A DNA stretch of 64,000 nt from Nemertoderma westbladi (lineage: Eukaryota > Xenacoelomorpha > Nemertodermatida > Nemertodermatidae), in the NCBI GenBank assembly GCA_032718475.1, contig JAUCBJ010006598.1, positions 1-64,000 of the forward strand. The letters are read 5' to 3'. Position 1 is the first letter of the stretch, and each line of letters begins with the position of its first letter. A program made the position numbers and the translations under genes. Shown here in pieces: positions 22,672-33,984 of this stretch. Below the pieces are notes generated by a model, which searched no databases, was not told the DNA's origin, and was given only the letters and a program-made list of their open reading frames with translations.

Positions 22672-23300
22672 GGAAAGGAGCAGGTTAAGGCCGAGTTTTC
22701 TAACCAAAACAATAAACAGTCACTTTACCAAATCAGGGAAAGGAGCAGGTTACAGAGACGGGATTTTCTAACCAAAACAATAAACGATCACTTAACTAAT
22801 TGAGGGAAAGGAGCAGGTTACAGAGGCGGGATTTTCTAACCAAAACAATATACGATCACTTAACTTATTGAGGGAAAGGAGCAGGTTACAGAGGCGGGAT
22901 TTTCTAACCAAAACAATAAACGATCATTTAACTAATTGAGGGAAAGGGACAGGTTACAGAGGCGGAATTTTCTAACCAAAACAATAAACGATCACTTAAC
23001 TAATTGAGGGAAAGGAGCAGGTTACAGAGGCGGGATTTTCTAACCAAAACAATAAACGATCATTTAACTAATTGAGGGAAAGGGGCAGGTTACAGAGGCG
23101 GGCCTTTCTAACCAAAACAATAAACGGTCACTTTACCAATTCAGGGAAAGGAGCAGGTTACAGAGGCGGGATTTTCTAACCAAAACAATAAACGATCATT
23201 TAACTAATTGAGGGAAAGGGGCAGGTTACAGAGGCGGGATTTTCTAACCAAAACAATAAACGATCATTTAACTAATTGAGGGAAAGGAGCATTTTACAGA
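22672..23300. repeat. 68-bp satellite derived from the GGACGCAA MITE interior
   Basis: About nine units start GGGAAAGGAGCAGGTTACAG, continue GGCGGGATTTTCTAACCAAA and AACAATAAACGATCA, and end ACTAATTGA. The first ~45 bases match the MITE interior at about 7020-7070 (GGGAAAGGAGCAGGTTACAG then ACCAAAGCAATAAAC). Units differ at a few positions. Confidence 0.9.
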
Positions 23301-24653
23301 GACGATAAAACTAATACAGTAATAGGCCTAAATTATGTGAAAGGTATATCCACATTTTCCACAATCCTGCAATCCAGTTTGGCCTATCAATTATTTAAAA
23401 TTTATTAGCACAACCGGTAGGCCTACCATTACCGTATTTAAATGGTAGGCTACACAGTAGGCCTATAGCAGTACCGGTGCCGGTACTAAAATACAGAAAT
23501 ACCTGCTTTATACCTACATCTGTACATACAATACAGCAAAATAGTGCTATATATACTAATACCGGTACTGATAGCCTGAGAGAACAGCAGTAGAGAAACC
23601 GGTAGCATGGAACCTAACATTAGACTTTTGGAGGACATAAAAAATAAAAAAAAGGACAAAAAAAGGATTTAAACGGACAATAAAAATTATTGCGATTATA
23701 AAAGGGACCTTATGTCACCGGAGGTCGATTTTGAGTTATTAGGCCTATGCGATGCAGAATTTTCCAGAGATTTTAACAAAAAAAACGGTGTCTCAATATC
23801 TATTTCCTAAAAAAGTTATAGCGATTAATGTGAAGGTGAATCGGGTAGCAAAAAAAAATTATTAATAGCGGTTATAATAAGCGATTATTAAAAAAAAATT
23901 GAAAATCTTAATAATATCATAGCAATTCTTACTATATAGTTAGGCAGCTCAATGTTATTCGGCTTTTTATACAACTTTTAACACTTTGAAACTATTAATA
24001 TTGTTCATGAACTATTTGAAAAAAATTTTTGCAAAATTTTCAAAAAAACATGTACCGGTAACCAAAAAATTTTTTTTTTTAATTTAAAATTTTTTCAAAA
24101 AGATAAATTTTTTTAACAAAATTTAAAATTATTTGTATTTTGAATTCTTTATTGGGATTACAAAATTTAAGAACTAACGAAGATAAATTAAGAAAATGAC
24201 AGCCATATTGCATTTAAAAAATAACTGTAGGCCTACAGTACCTACATATTACAGTAGTACAATTACAATTTTTTACAGTCCTAAATTCAGACATGAAACC
24301 CCCTAAGACAGTGTTATACAACACTGCAACATCTTATATTGCTTCCTGTAATTAGTTATTTTCTACTGTAGGTATATTGAATATCAGAACCAATTTGAAT
24401 TTCCCTCATCGTTTTATACAGTTCTAAATTGACAGCTGTGTTACATCTGATTGTATATATTTTTCCCCATTGCGACGCTTTTGGATGACTGAATTACATA
24501 TTAATTTTAAATTGCCGAAGCTGTTATATATTAATTCCGTTAAGGCCTTATTCTGGTAAATAACGCTTACATTTATTGGTTGTTTGGTGATGGTGGTGTA
24601 GTAACAAAAAAATTAATAATGTTATGGTGCAAAGTGGACTTCGTGTTCAGAAT
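23301..24653. other. AT-rich DNA, no gene seen
   Basis: It contains several TAGGCCTA and ACCGGTA words and long A/T runs near 24040-24110. AAGGCCTTATTCTG at about 24541 is inverted relative to CAGAATAAGGCC at about 24648, just outside the palindrome. Confidence 0.5.
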
Positions 24654-25079
24654 AAGGCCATAAATTGATCCAGGATTCGACATATTTTATATTTTACATA
24701 CCAATCCTTTTGAAATGTAAGAAACAGTTATTCAGGTTGCAAGAAAACTTTTCAAAACGTAATTTGGATCAAATGAATAGAAACTATAACCAAAAAAGTT
24801 GACTCACTTACAGCATTTCGACGTTCGCGTTTCATCTTCACATTAAAACAAAATAATATGAAACATATGTTTCATATTATTTTGTTTTAATGTGAAGATG
24901 AAACGCGAACGTCGAAATGCTGTAAGTGAGTCAACTTTTTTGGTTATAGTTTCTATTCATTTGATCCAAATTACGTTTTGAAAAGTTTTCTTGCAACCTG
25001 AATAACTGTTTCTTACATTTCAAAAGGATTGGTATGTAAAATATAAAATATGTCGAATCCTGGATCAATTTATGGCCTT
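24654..25079. repeat. Perfect 426-bp palindrome
   Basis: The two 213-bp arms, 24654-24866 and 24867-25079, are exact reverse complements with no spacer, centred on GAAACATATGTTTC. The flanks differ on the two sides (CAGAATA on the left, GTCCACAG on the right), so the symmetry is sharply bounded. A further 16-bp palindrome, GTCCACAGATGTGGAC, starts directly at the right edge (25080-25095). No ORF is meaningful inside. Confidence 0.97.
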
Positions 25080-25244
25080 GTCCACAGATGTGGACAACAG
25101 GACTACATTACCTCAAACATTTACACCATATTTTTTGGTTGTTCATTATTTTTGGTTGTTTATTACAAACATTTGGATTGTAAGCCTACTACTGTATTTG
25201 TATGGTTGTTATATTTCATTTCCTCAATTTTTCTGCTGCACAAG

Positions 25245-25483
25245 GTTGGATTCTGTACGAGTCAGACTTTGTTAAGCGGGGAGATCAGAGGAAAAAAATA
25301 TTTACTTCTTGGGATTTTAAAGAACTAATCTCACAGTCAATTACATATGACGTTGAAATGAATGATGTAGCAACTGTTGTTAGCTCAGAGGAGAGCATTG
25401 GTATCAATGAGGCGGATAACTCTCCGCCCGTCTCCATCTTTACGGCGTTCTGGGCGTCATCTTCCAGAATTAAAAAGGAATAA
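25245..25483 (+). CDS. Possible terminal coding exon, unknown gene
   Basis: After a pyrimidine-rich stretch ending CTGCTGCACAAG the frame reads about 79 codons to TAA at 25481-25483. AATAAA poly(A) signals overlap and follow the stop (25479-25484 and 25486-25491). The peptide has balanced composition (GWILYESDF, SWDFKELIS, VVSSEESIG, then SPPVSIFTAFWASS and a KKE end), unlike the repeat-derived frames around it. I do not recognise a family. Lack of an upstream exon and of homology keeps this tentative. Confidence 0.3.
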
Positions 25484-25514
25484 ATAATAAAATCATGTAA
25501 TAATAAAGAATTAA

Positions 25515-26097
25515 ACGCGGCAGACAGACAGTCACACGCAGACAGACAGTCACACGCAGACAGACAGTCACACGCAGACAGACAGTCACACGCAGACAGA
25601 CAGTCACACGGCAGACAGACAGTCATACGCAGACAGACAGTCACGCGGCAGACAGACAGTCACGCGGCAGACAGACAGTCACACGCAGACAGACAGTCAC
25701 ACGCAGACAGACAGTCACACGGCAGACAGACAGTCATACGCAGACAGACAGTCACGCGGCAGACAGACAGTCACGCGGCAGACAGACAGTCACACGCAGA
25801 CAGACAGTCACACGCAGACAGACAGTCACACTTCAGACAGACAGTCATACGCAGACAGACAGTCATACGCAGACAGACAGTCACACGCAGACAGACAGTC
25901 ACACGGCAGACAGACAGTCACTCGGCAGACAGACAGTCACACGGCAGACAGACAGTCACACTGCAGACAGAGAGTCACACGGCAGACAGACAGTCACTCG
26001 GCAGACAGACAGTCACACTGCAGACAGAGAGTCACACGGCAGACAGACAGTCACTCGGCAGACAGACAGTCACACGGCAGACAGACAGTCACACGGC
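25515..26097. repeat. 18-19-bp tandem array CAGACAGACAGTCACACG
   Basis: About 31 units alternate between an 18-bp form (CACACGCAGACAGACAGT) and a 19-bp form with an extra G. Blocks of the two forms repeat in the same order (about 25600-25690 and 25710-25790), a higher-order repeat. Minus-strand frames reading DCLSAC repeats are artefacts. Confidence 0.93.
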
Positions 26098-27587
26098 ATT
26101 GATTAATTATAACTCATCAGCTTCAGATAACTTACCTTTGTTATAGTGTTTAGTAGGTTTACATTGTTGTCCTACAAACTAATATACATTATTTATCAAT
26201 TAAAATTTGTCATTATTCATTAACACTGATATCCATAGGAGTTCAATTTAGAATGCACAGAGGTGGACATTGGGATTTGGGAAAGTTGACCTTTTGGGAG
26301 TAGTAGGCATCACAGTCCCACTGTACTTAGGTGTACGTACATCCACTTCCCAATCCCTCGTTGTACTGTAGCACTGCATCTGATGAATATCAGAACATGT
26401 TTTTGTGACGCTAGACGGCCTATTAGGATGGTAGATTCATTTATTGTACACTTGTGGGGACGTCGGGACTCTAGAGGTTAAACTGCAGATTATTGTGCCT
26501 AGGCCTACTTCATGGGAAGGTTGGCTTGGCTAGGTCTAGAGTCTACACTAAAGTTTAGCCTGCAAGCCAGGACAATGTTAAGTCTATATTGTACTTGTGG
26601 TATGCCTAGCCAACCTAGAGTAAAAATTGTAGTGTGGTGAGTAGAGAGTAGGTCATTCATTACCTTTATAAAATTCAATATCAAGATTATCTGGCAGACA
26701 GACCACAGTTACTGTACAAACAGTCATACTCATAAACACAGTATATTACATTGTTTCAGTATTTTAGTCAAATACATATCTGATATCGAATATAAAACGA
26801 CCGATCAGGATAACCCTCGAAGCAAAAAATTAATGAGGTGAGTTAGAGTACCAACAGTAATTGCTTATATATATCTACAGTGTATCTCTATATTATTTGA
26901 CATACAGGTATAATATGGCCCATGTGAAGTAGTAAGTAGGGCCTACCGGTATTAGGTGTAGGCCCTATACCAGTCTTTTCTGCTGTTTTATATAGCTTTG
27001 CAGTTTATCCGCATGTGAAGAATACCAGTTTTAAAGGATGGTGGGATCTTTAGGGTGATCAAACTAAAAAGATATTGCCAATATTTCAACCCAACATGTA
27101 TTTAAATATAAATAACAGGCCTTCAACATGGCATAGCTCGTACATACAACTAACTACTGAAAACCACTAAACACTACTTACTATCAGCACTGCTTAAACT
27201 ATCAGACTAAAAGGTGATACGTGATATGTAGATATCATATATATATATATATATATAATAATATTTTAAGAATTCAAAAAGTGACAACTTATATGATGAA
27301 TCACTAAAAATTTATTTTTTTATTATGAGCATTCGATAGCTCACTCTATCTTTTTCACATAAACGATATATATATATATATATATATATTGTTAGTATAT
27401 ATATTGCTGAAAATAACCAATCCCCCCCCCACACTCTAACCCATACAGTAGGTCAATATGAACATGACTTCATATGAACAAGTCTATAGAAAAATGGATG
27501 CGAAAAAATGAATTCGCCATCACCGCGTGTTATGAAGGACCCAATCTCTTATCTAAGAACAATTTATTTAAGTTCTTGCAGGAAGCA
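26098..27587. other. No gene seen; TA microsatellites
   Basis: AT-rich DNA with (AT)n runs at about 27236-27258 and 27367-27390. No coding region is supported. Confidence 0.5.
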
Positions 27588-28657
27588 GGACAATTCGGTC
27601 CCGGACAATTCGGTCCGGACAACTCGGACCCGGACAATTCGGTCCCGGACAATTCAGTCCCATTAATTTTGTGTTTTGGGACCGAATTGTCCGGGACCGA
27701 ATTGTCCGGATACTGACTAGGACAATTCGGTCCCAAAACATGCATATTAATGAGACCGAATTGTCCGGGACCGAATTGTCCGGGACCAAATTTAATTGGT
27801 ACTATATAATGGTGAATGTTCTAGAACCTTATACAGTATATTATTATATGGTAGCTAGTGTTTTTTTTACTAGAGCTAGTATTTTTTTAAAAATAAAAAA
27901 AAAATTTCTTTTTTTTGTTAACATTATTATTTATGGTAGCTATGGTGTTTTTATGGAGCTTGTGAATTATTTACTAGTTTGTAATAGTATGTATTTAAAA
28001 TGTTTATAACTGATTTTTTTTAGATATTGCGTAAAGTATACTGTATGCGTTGTTGGTTGGTTAACAAGCCTAAATTATTATCCTAGATAATGGCTGGATC
28101 TCATTCAGAGACTGTTATAATATCATCAATATTTTTGGTAATTAATATAATCAGCAACAGTTTAGGCCTAATTCTGAAATATCAATGTTTTCACAAGTGT
28201 TTTTATAATTTCAAGGGAATGATAGCTAGTAAAAAAAACACTAGCTACACCTTAATAAATAATATATGATAATGTTCTCGAACAATTACCAATAACAAAA
28301 ATAAAATTTTTTTATTTAATTTAATTTGTATTTTTTAAATTTCAAAAAATTCTAGCAAGTAAATAACACTAACTACTATACAAAATATCTCTACTAATGT
28401 TCTAGAACATTCACCAATTTCAAAAAAGCACTAAAAAGTTGCTATCAGGAACCGGACAACTCGGTCCCGGACAATTCGGTCCTAGGACAATTCGGTCCTA
28501 GGACAATTCGGTCCCGGACAATTTGGTTCCGGACAATTAGGTTCCATTTATTTAGTGTTTTTGGACCGAATTGTCCGGGACCGAATTGTCCGGGACCGAA
28601 TTGTCCGGGACCGAATTGTCCGGACCGAATTGTCCGGGACCGAATTGTCCTACATCC
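27588..28657. mobile_element. Fold-back element with GGACAATTCGGTCC array arms
   Basis: Both ends are short arrays of GGACAATTCGGTCCC in one orientation, then a CATTAATTTTGTGTTTTGG or CATTTATTTAGTGTTTTTGG linker, then the array in reverse orientation (27588-27791 and 28447-28657). Inside them GGTGAATGTTCTAGAAC (27811) is mirrored by GTTCTAGAACATTCACC (28397), and GTAGCTAGTGTTTTTTTTAC near 27851 is mirrored near 28230. The whole ~1.07 kb is therefore one inverted repeat around an AT-rich loop. No coding capacity is present. Confidence 0.8.
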
Positions 28658-29982
28658 GTTCTTGCCAAATATCTCTAACCAAAAAGCCAAACCTACCTTC
28701 CCACTATTGCATTTCGTGAACTGTCTCGTCTACAATACAAAATGTCAAAAAAAATCATATTGTTAATAATTATAAATCATTTTGTTGAAAAGCGAATACT
28801 ATTAGATATACTATGTAACTATAATAGTTTAGACAACTATAATAACTCACTTTAAATTATGTCGACGCACTGCTATTAAATAATTTGCAAAACTGCATTA
28901 TAGCCTAATTTAACCCTACCCTGGTCCTTTTAGATCTTCCCAGAGTCTGATTCGACACAGACCTGATTTCTCGACCACTTTTTAATTAATCTCACTGAGA
29001 TTTGGTAACAATATATCTAGTGTTATATGTTAACACATTCTTAAAAAAATATCGAAGATTATTTTTAGAAGTGCCTCAAATATGAACAATAGTGGTTTGT
29101 GCAATGGAAAAATGTAATTGCGGATGATGTGACATATGTACCTGATTTTCAGTCTTACGTGTATATTTGTGGTGGTTCAATGGTAATGAAATTGAGTTGA
29201 TACAAGTAATACAACTACCATTTTTCGTGCGGGCACCAAAGTGGGTGCAGCAGGAAATTTTCAAAATTTGTATTTTTTAATTATTCACTTTGTAATCTAT
29301 TTTCCCGCAATTTATAGGTTTTCTGTGATTGTGAATTCAATGGTAATGAATTGGAGTTCATCCAAGTAACGCAACAACCACTTTTCGTGGGGGCAACAAA
29401 ATTGGGTGCAGCACGAAATTTTCAAAATTATGTGTTTCGAAATATTCATTTTATGTAAATTATAATAATAAGGAAATTATTAGAGAAGGGGGGTGGGGGG
29501 GGGGGGGGGGGGTCGGACTGGACGCATATCCCATCTCAGATAAATATAATTTGGGGCATAATCATAATAAAATGACATATTATAAGCAAGGTCGATAGTA
29601 AAGGGAAGGACTTGGTGGAAGGAATGAATGCCAATAAAATAATTGCTGATGCTGACTAATATAATTAGTGTTGTTGACTAGTGGCGTGCAAGCACGCGGG
29701 ATGTAAATCTTCCGTCTTTAGAAACTCTTCTATTAATTAATGAATATACTAATATTTCACTTTTTAAATCACTTTGTTCCTTTAGGCCTGACAATAATCC
29801 AATTTTCTAAACCTACATTTCCCTCTCATGATTCTAATTGCACCAATTATTGTAGTACTACAGTTTAAGGCCTACATTATTACTAAAATTCATTCACCTG
29901 GAATTAGTAAGAAATTCACATTCGCCCATACCTTGACTGTGAAGGCTATGTATACAATATTTAATACACACTAATGCAGATA
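28658..29982. other. No gene; duplicated segment and poly-G run
   Basis: A ~100-bp segment beginning TTCAATGGTAATGAA and continuing through CGTG(C/G)GGGCA and TTGGGTGCAGCA occurs at about 29174-29275 and 29338-29435, with a relative in reverse orientation at 51445-51495. At 29487-29530 a long G run plus GGACTGGACGCA resembles another end of the GGACGCAA MITE. Confidence 0.55.
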
Positions 29983-30046
29983 GGGGGGGGGGGGGGGGGG
30001 GGGGGGACTGGATGCAATAAAAATTTATCTCTCTCCAGGGGAAATT
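29983..30046 (-). mobile_element. One half of the MITE split by the BEL composite
   Basis: A 24-base G run and GACTGGATGCAATAAAAATT are followed by CCAGGGGAAATT. Read in reverse complement this is the right end of the complete MITE at 6946-7168. It stops exactly at the AAATT target duplication (30042-30046), and the other half resumes at 50465. Confidence 0.85.
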
Positions 30047-30646
30047 TGTGAGCGGATTCAATTCCGCCTCATTACCCCCATAAAGTTGGGAAGTGGCGCC
30101 TTTTTCAGCAATATTGGAGATACGAGATTGATAATAACCAATCTCGTATCACACCCAATAACGGGGATAACACAAACCCTAAAAGCCACACAAAGGGGGG
30201 TTAGAGGTCAAACCACCTCGAGAGGGCAAATAACCAACAGGGGGGGGGGGGGGGAAGCACTCCCACAGAGGTGAGAGGTGTGAAGTAGGTTATAAGCCAA
30301 TAGGAGCGGGGGAAAGCATCCACTGGACAAAGGCCACGGTAATGTAGTAATGATTAGATATATTGTCAATGCATTCAGGTGTCAGTTCAGTTATTCCAGT
30401 TACAGTATTAGTTTGAGTGCAGACCGGTGACATCTTACACCGTCACCATCATTACATATTATATATCCTACCTACCGGTATACTGCTATTGTCGATTCAA
30501 TCTATCAACTGTGCTATTATTCATTTATTCATTTATCAATTACCAGCGAATATCAAAGCGATAACAACAAACTGCCATTTCATTTTCAATACCACATGGT
30601 GACGCATAGTCTAACAAACCGGTCGGGATCCCTTGATCCCGTCACA
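30047..30646 (+). mobile_element. Left outer LTR (5' LTR) of the composite
   Basis: 600 bp, starting TGTGAGCGGATTC and ending GATCCCGTCACA. It is nearly identical to the LTR at 49873-50464, differing by a few substitutions and small indels, one in a 14-base G run at 30240-30253. It is followed at 30647 not by a leader but by the inverted end of a gag frame. The terminal hairpin GGGATC...GATCCC lies at 30625-30640. Small frames inside (30086-30274, 30417-30602) are LTR sequence and not genes. Confidence 0.92.
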
Positions 30647-32708
30647 GTGTAATTTTTTTTTGTGTTGTTATTTTGCCCCTGTCCGCTCCATGGTGTGGCC
30701 CTACCCCCGACTACATGTGGACTAGCAGTCCCCTGCGTCGTTGCGTATGGCAGCGATTGTCTAAGCTTTGGCAATGCGTTTGCCGTGTTGTGTTCTGGTT
30801 TCGGCCTGTTATATTCGGTCTTTGGCCCTTTCCCCAGACTATCCTCGCTATAGACTGGGTCCGTGATCAACTCGGCTTCGTAGTTGAGGAAGTTCGACAT
30901 TTCCTCTAGGCCCGGTTCCGCACCCTTCTTCTCCCGGGTGGAGAAGGCGATTTTTCTCCACTTATTGCGCAGCCAGATCGGCAGTGCCTGCGCTATCGTG
31001 GTGATGTTATTAGATGCGTTGAGTTCGTATGGCGCGTCTAGCGTCTTCAGCACGATTAGCGCCTTCTCGACTTTGTTCGCAAACATCTTTATGCTAACGG
31101 GGTTATCCTGTAGGCCACCCGATGTTATACCCCTCAGGGTCTGCCGGATGATCTTGGCCGGGTGCCCGTATTCCCTGTCTAGCGCCCGCCATGCTGTCGT
31201 GAAGCCACCCTCGATGCCCTGATACTGCCTCACGATGTCGTACGCTGGGCCTCCTGTATATACCTGTAGATATTTTAGGCACTCCGCCTGCGTCAGGTTC
31301 TTGGTTAATATCTCGTTGCTGTACATGCGCCGAAATTGCAGGTATTCTTCCGGCCTACTTCCGTCGAATTTAAATGGCTCTACGGGTGGTAGCTCGATTC
31401 TGGTCTTAAGCGCATCGATTTGTGTGGCCATTCCCATCGCCTGTGCTTCCAATGGGTTCGAAGGATGCTGTACAGATTCTCCCATTGCCTTCTGTTGCGT
31501 CGGATATACCATTGGGGGTAACGGCCCCCTCCATATTTCCGTGTCGCAAGATCTGTTCTCATCCAGGGGGTTCGATGTTCTTATTTCTGTTTGAGTATAT
31601 TGTTGATATTGTAATGGGGGAATGTCACCCTGTCCCACCCCCCCCCCCCCCCCACCGGTGGTATGTTTGGTACTGGGGTTGATGTTAATATATTGGGGCC
31701 CATACACCTATCCGCAATAACTCTCCCCTCCCCTGGATATATGTTACGTCCCTGCATGCTATAGTCATACTGCTGTGCTGGTACCGGTATAGGCCTATCC
31801 ACTTCTGGCCTACCTACCGGTATGTACTCCGCGACCTCCGGGTCTAATCCCGTCGTCCGCGCTACATTATCGCCCTATCGCCTACACTATCTTTCCCAGC
31901 ATGGCCTATAGTATGTGCAGTAAGGCCTACAGTATGTCCTGCAGTCTGTATGTGTCCCTCCGGACCGAAGTTTAACCTTCTCGAATAATCCAAGAAGTCC
32001 TCCCCGCGACTACCGTACCCTCGATCGGCAGCTATATCCCGTCGGGAAGTTTCTCTTCGATCCCCTCTCCTATTCTCGTCCTCGTACCGGTACGCCCTGT
32101 ACCCCTCTCTCGGCGTATAGTACTCCTCGCCAGGTTGCGTCTCTCTGGGGCGACGGCAATCTCCCGGAGTTCGACCCCACTGACTCTCCAACTCCATCTC
32201 TACTACCGACGGCTCGCTATCCGTCCTCGCTCTCTGGTCGCTCCTAGCAACACTTCTTCTACTCTCTTCTCTTCTTCTCTCTTCAGTGTAGCGTCTCCGC
32301 TCGTGAGATCTCTCGTCGACCTCCCGGTTAAACTCCACTGTTCTTCTTCCCTCTTCTGACTGGGCTCGATGTCTCGTCGCTCGCCCACTCGCCACGCCAA
32401 CCTCTCTCTCTCTAGCCGGTCGCACGCTGCTGGGGATATTCATAATCCCCCTACTATTCTCCATCGCCGGGTGCTGCGGTTCACCTAATTTGCCCCGCGC
32501 ATTATCCGCCGATGCCTCTGGGACACTCTCTGCCCCCCCCCCCCTCTCGCCACTGATCTCTCGTCGTGGGGCGCCTGTAGCCCCCCCCCCCCCCCCGCTC
32601 GCCACCTATTACTTGACTATCTCTTACTTCGCCTCCACGCCTCTCCCTAACCGACGCACTATCTCTACTGCGGCTGGGTCTATTCACCCCCGCCTCTCCC
32701 TCTATCAC
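30647..32708 (-). pseudogene. BEL/Pao gag (DUF1759-type), truncated and frameshifted
   Basis: The first ATG on the minus strand is at 32708, 21 bases after the end of the LTR at 32729. The N-terminal part (32708-32502, then 32605-31862 in another frame) is Arg/Glu-rich with glycine runs. The C-terminal frame (31707-30647) has a gag core: LPPVEPFKFDGSRPEEYLQF, then a CLKYLQVYTGGPAYDIV helix and ALDREYGHPAKIIRQTLRGI, typical of BEL/Pao gag DUF1759. Frame changes coincide with G runs at 32581-32596 and 31638-31653. The reading ends abruptly where the outer LTR begins, so the zinc knuckle, protease and pol expected next are lost. Confidence 0.85.
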
Positions 32709-32728
32709 TGCGTGGCCTGGCAGGCTCC

Positions 32729-33290
32729 TGTGACGGGATCTGGGGATCCCGATTTATCCGGTGTATTCGCTTACACGTCCCCGCCGCTAGTGAAAGAGTT
32801 TGTTATGGTTGTCGTTCCGATTGTTAATATAGATATAAAGTATAGTATAAATGAGATAATATTGACAGGTAGCACAGTTGATGTTTAGTTGACTGAATAT
32901 ACTATTAGTGATGGTAGCGGCAATGACGGTAACGAAAGTCACCGCTCTGCCCTCTAGCTGTACTGGGATAACTGAATGAAATGACACAGTTACCGGTAAT
33001 ATGTATTGCACCGTTGGCCGTATTGTGTCACTCAGTCGATGCTTGCCCCCCATTGGCTGATAACTTAATTGTCGCCCTCTCATCTCCCTGGGAGTGTTTC
33101 CCCCCGCTGCTGTCATTCCCTCTCCCTCAGAGGTGTAACCCCTGAACCCCATTGGGTGTATGTTCTCTGGGGTTTCTCCTTCCCATTTTATTGGGGTGAT
33201 ACGAGGTTGATATTGGCAATCAACCTCGTGTTCCCAATATTGCTTAAAGCTAACTCTTGTGGGGTGGCTAGCGGAATTGATTCGCTAACA
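32729..33290 (-). mobile_element. Internal LTR, minus orientation
   Basis: 562 bp. On the minus strand it starts TGTTAGCGAATC and ends GATCCCGTCACA. It lies 3' of the decayed pol (with a polypurine tract just before it) and 5' of the gag at 30647-32708. It therefore serves as 3' LTR for one copy and 5' LTR for another, the tandem arrangement LTR-internal-LTR-internal. It is closest to the solo LTR at 19524 and distinct from the outer LTRs, so two LTR subfamilies are mixed here. Confidence 0.9.
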
Positions 33291-33327
33291 CTCCCCCCAT
33301 GCTATCTTCCCGGTGAGAAGATAGCAT
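33291..33327 (-). promoter_or_regulatory. Polypurine tract with adjacent hairpin
   Basis: On the minus strand GGGGGGAG directly precedes the LTR start, the expected plus-strand primer site. Next to it ATGCTATCTTC (33299-33309) and GAAGATAGCAT (33317-33327) form a perfect 11-bp stem. The same pair of signals is present at 49835-49872 before the other 3' LTR. Confidence 0.8.
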
Positions 33328-33984
33328 CCTACCTCTAGTGCGCTACAATTCCGCTGGATCCCGATCTAGTATCGGGTGTGGGGTGGAACTATTTTCCCGG
33401 AGCCGGCTTTCCAGGCCACTCCCTATGGGTATGATATTACTACCCCGTATTGGTACAACTCTACCTATCTTGCACCAAGACATCTGGCGTCCCGTGTTGG
33501 GCCGATCGTGCGCTTCTCTCACACAATTTTTGTTTCCCCAACACTTTCACCACTAACTCCCCTCCACTTTCATCCTATCTCTTCCACACTCCCGGACCTC
33601 CTTGTCCCTCACTCTGCCTCTTACTTCTCCCAACCCCCCACACTTGAATTGCACCCACACTCTCTCCGCGCTATCTCCACACCACCTCTCGCTATCTCTC
33701 ATCCTGTCAAAAATCTCCTCTCCATTCTTCCCCCGATTCCCATTCTCGCTTTCGTCCCTTATACACTTATCGGGCCCCACACATGTGCGCTCATGTTGGT
33801 GGGAGCTGTCCAAGTCCCATCCTGTCGCCCTAGTCAATTAATTCCCAGTCCCAGTGGCCAATTGGAAAAGGTTATGCTTGACTACGGTACGTACTTTATA
33901 ATATATATATGTGAGTTACTTATATAATTATTATAAGGCTATTATTATCATATATTATATTATATGATCGTCCATATGATGCAC
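33328..33984 (-). other. 3' untranslated region of the minus BEL copy
   Basis: It matches 49107-49834 in reverse (for example TTGCACCAAGACATCTGGCGTC against its complement near 49670-49690, and GGCTTTCCAGGCC), so it is shared non-coding sequence between ORF3 and the LTR. Several overlapping open frames here have no domain and are not conserved in the partner. Confidence 0.7.

Noticed and set aside
24654-25079. Palindrome as a miRNA precursor or telomere hairpin
   Set aside because: Far too long and perfect for a pre-miRNA, and it is internal with unique flanks and no telomeric repeats.
25285-25644. 119-aa minus frame with DCLSAC repeats
   Set aside because: Half is the CAGACAGACAGT array read backwards and half is antisense of the possible exon.
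25515-26097. Array resembling a CRISPR by regular spacing
   Set aside because: The units are contiguous without unique spacers, and the genome is eukaryotic.
30086-30602. Small plus-strand frames (62 and 61 aa), repeated at 49912-50420
   Set aside because: They are conserved only because they lie in the two copies of the same LTR; no coding signal.
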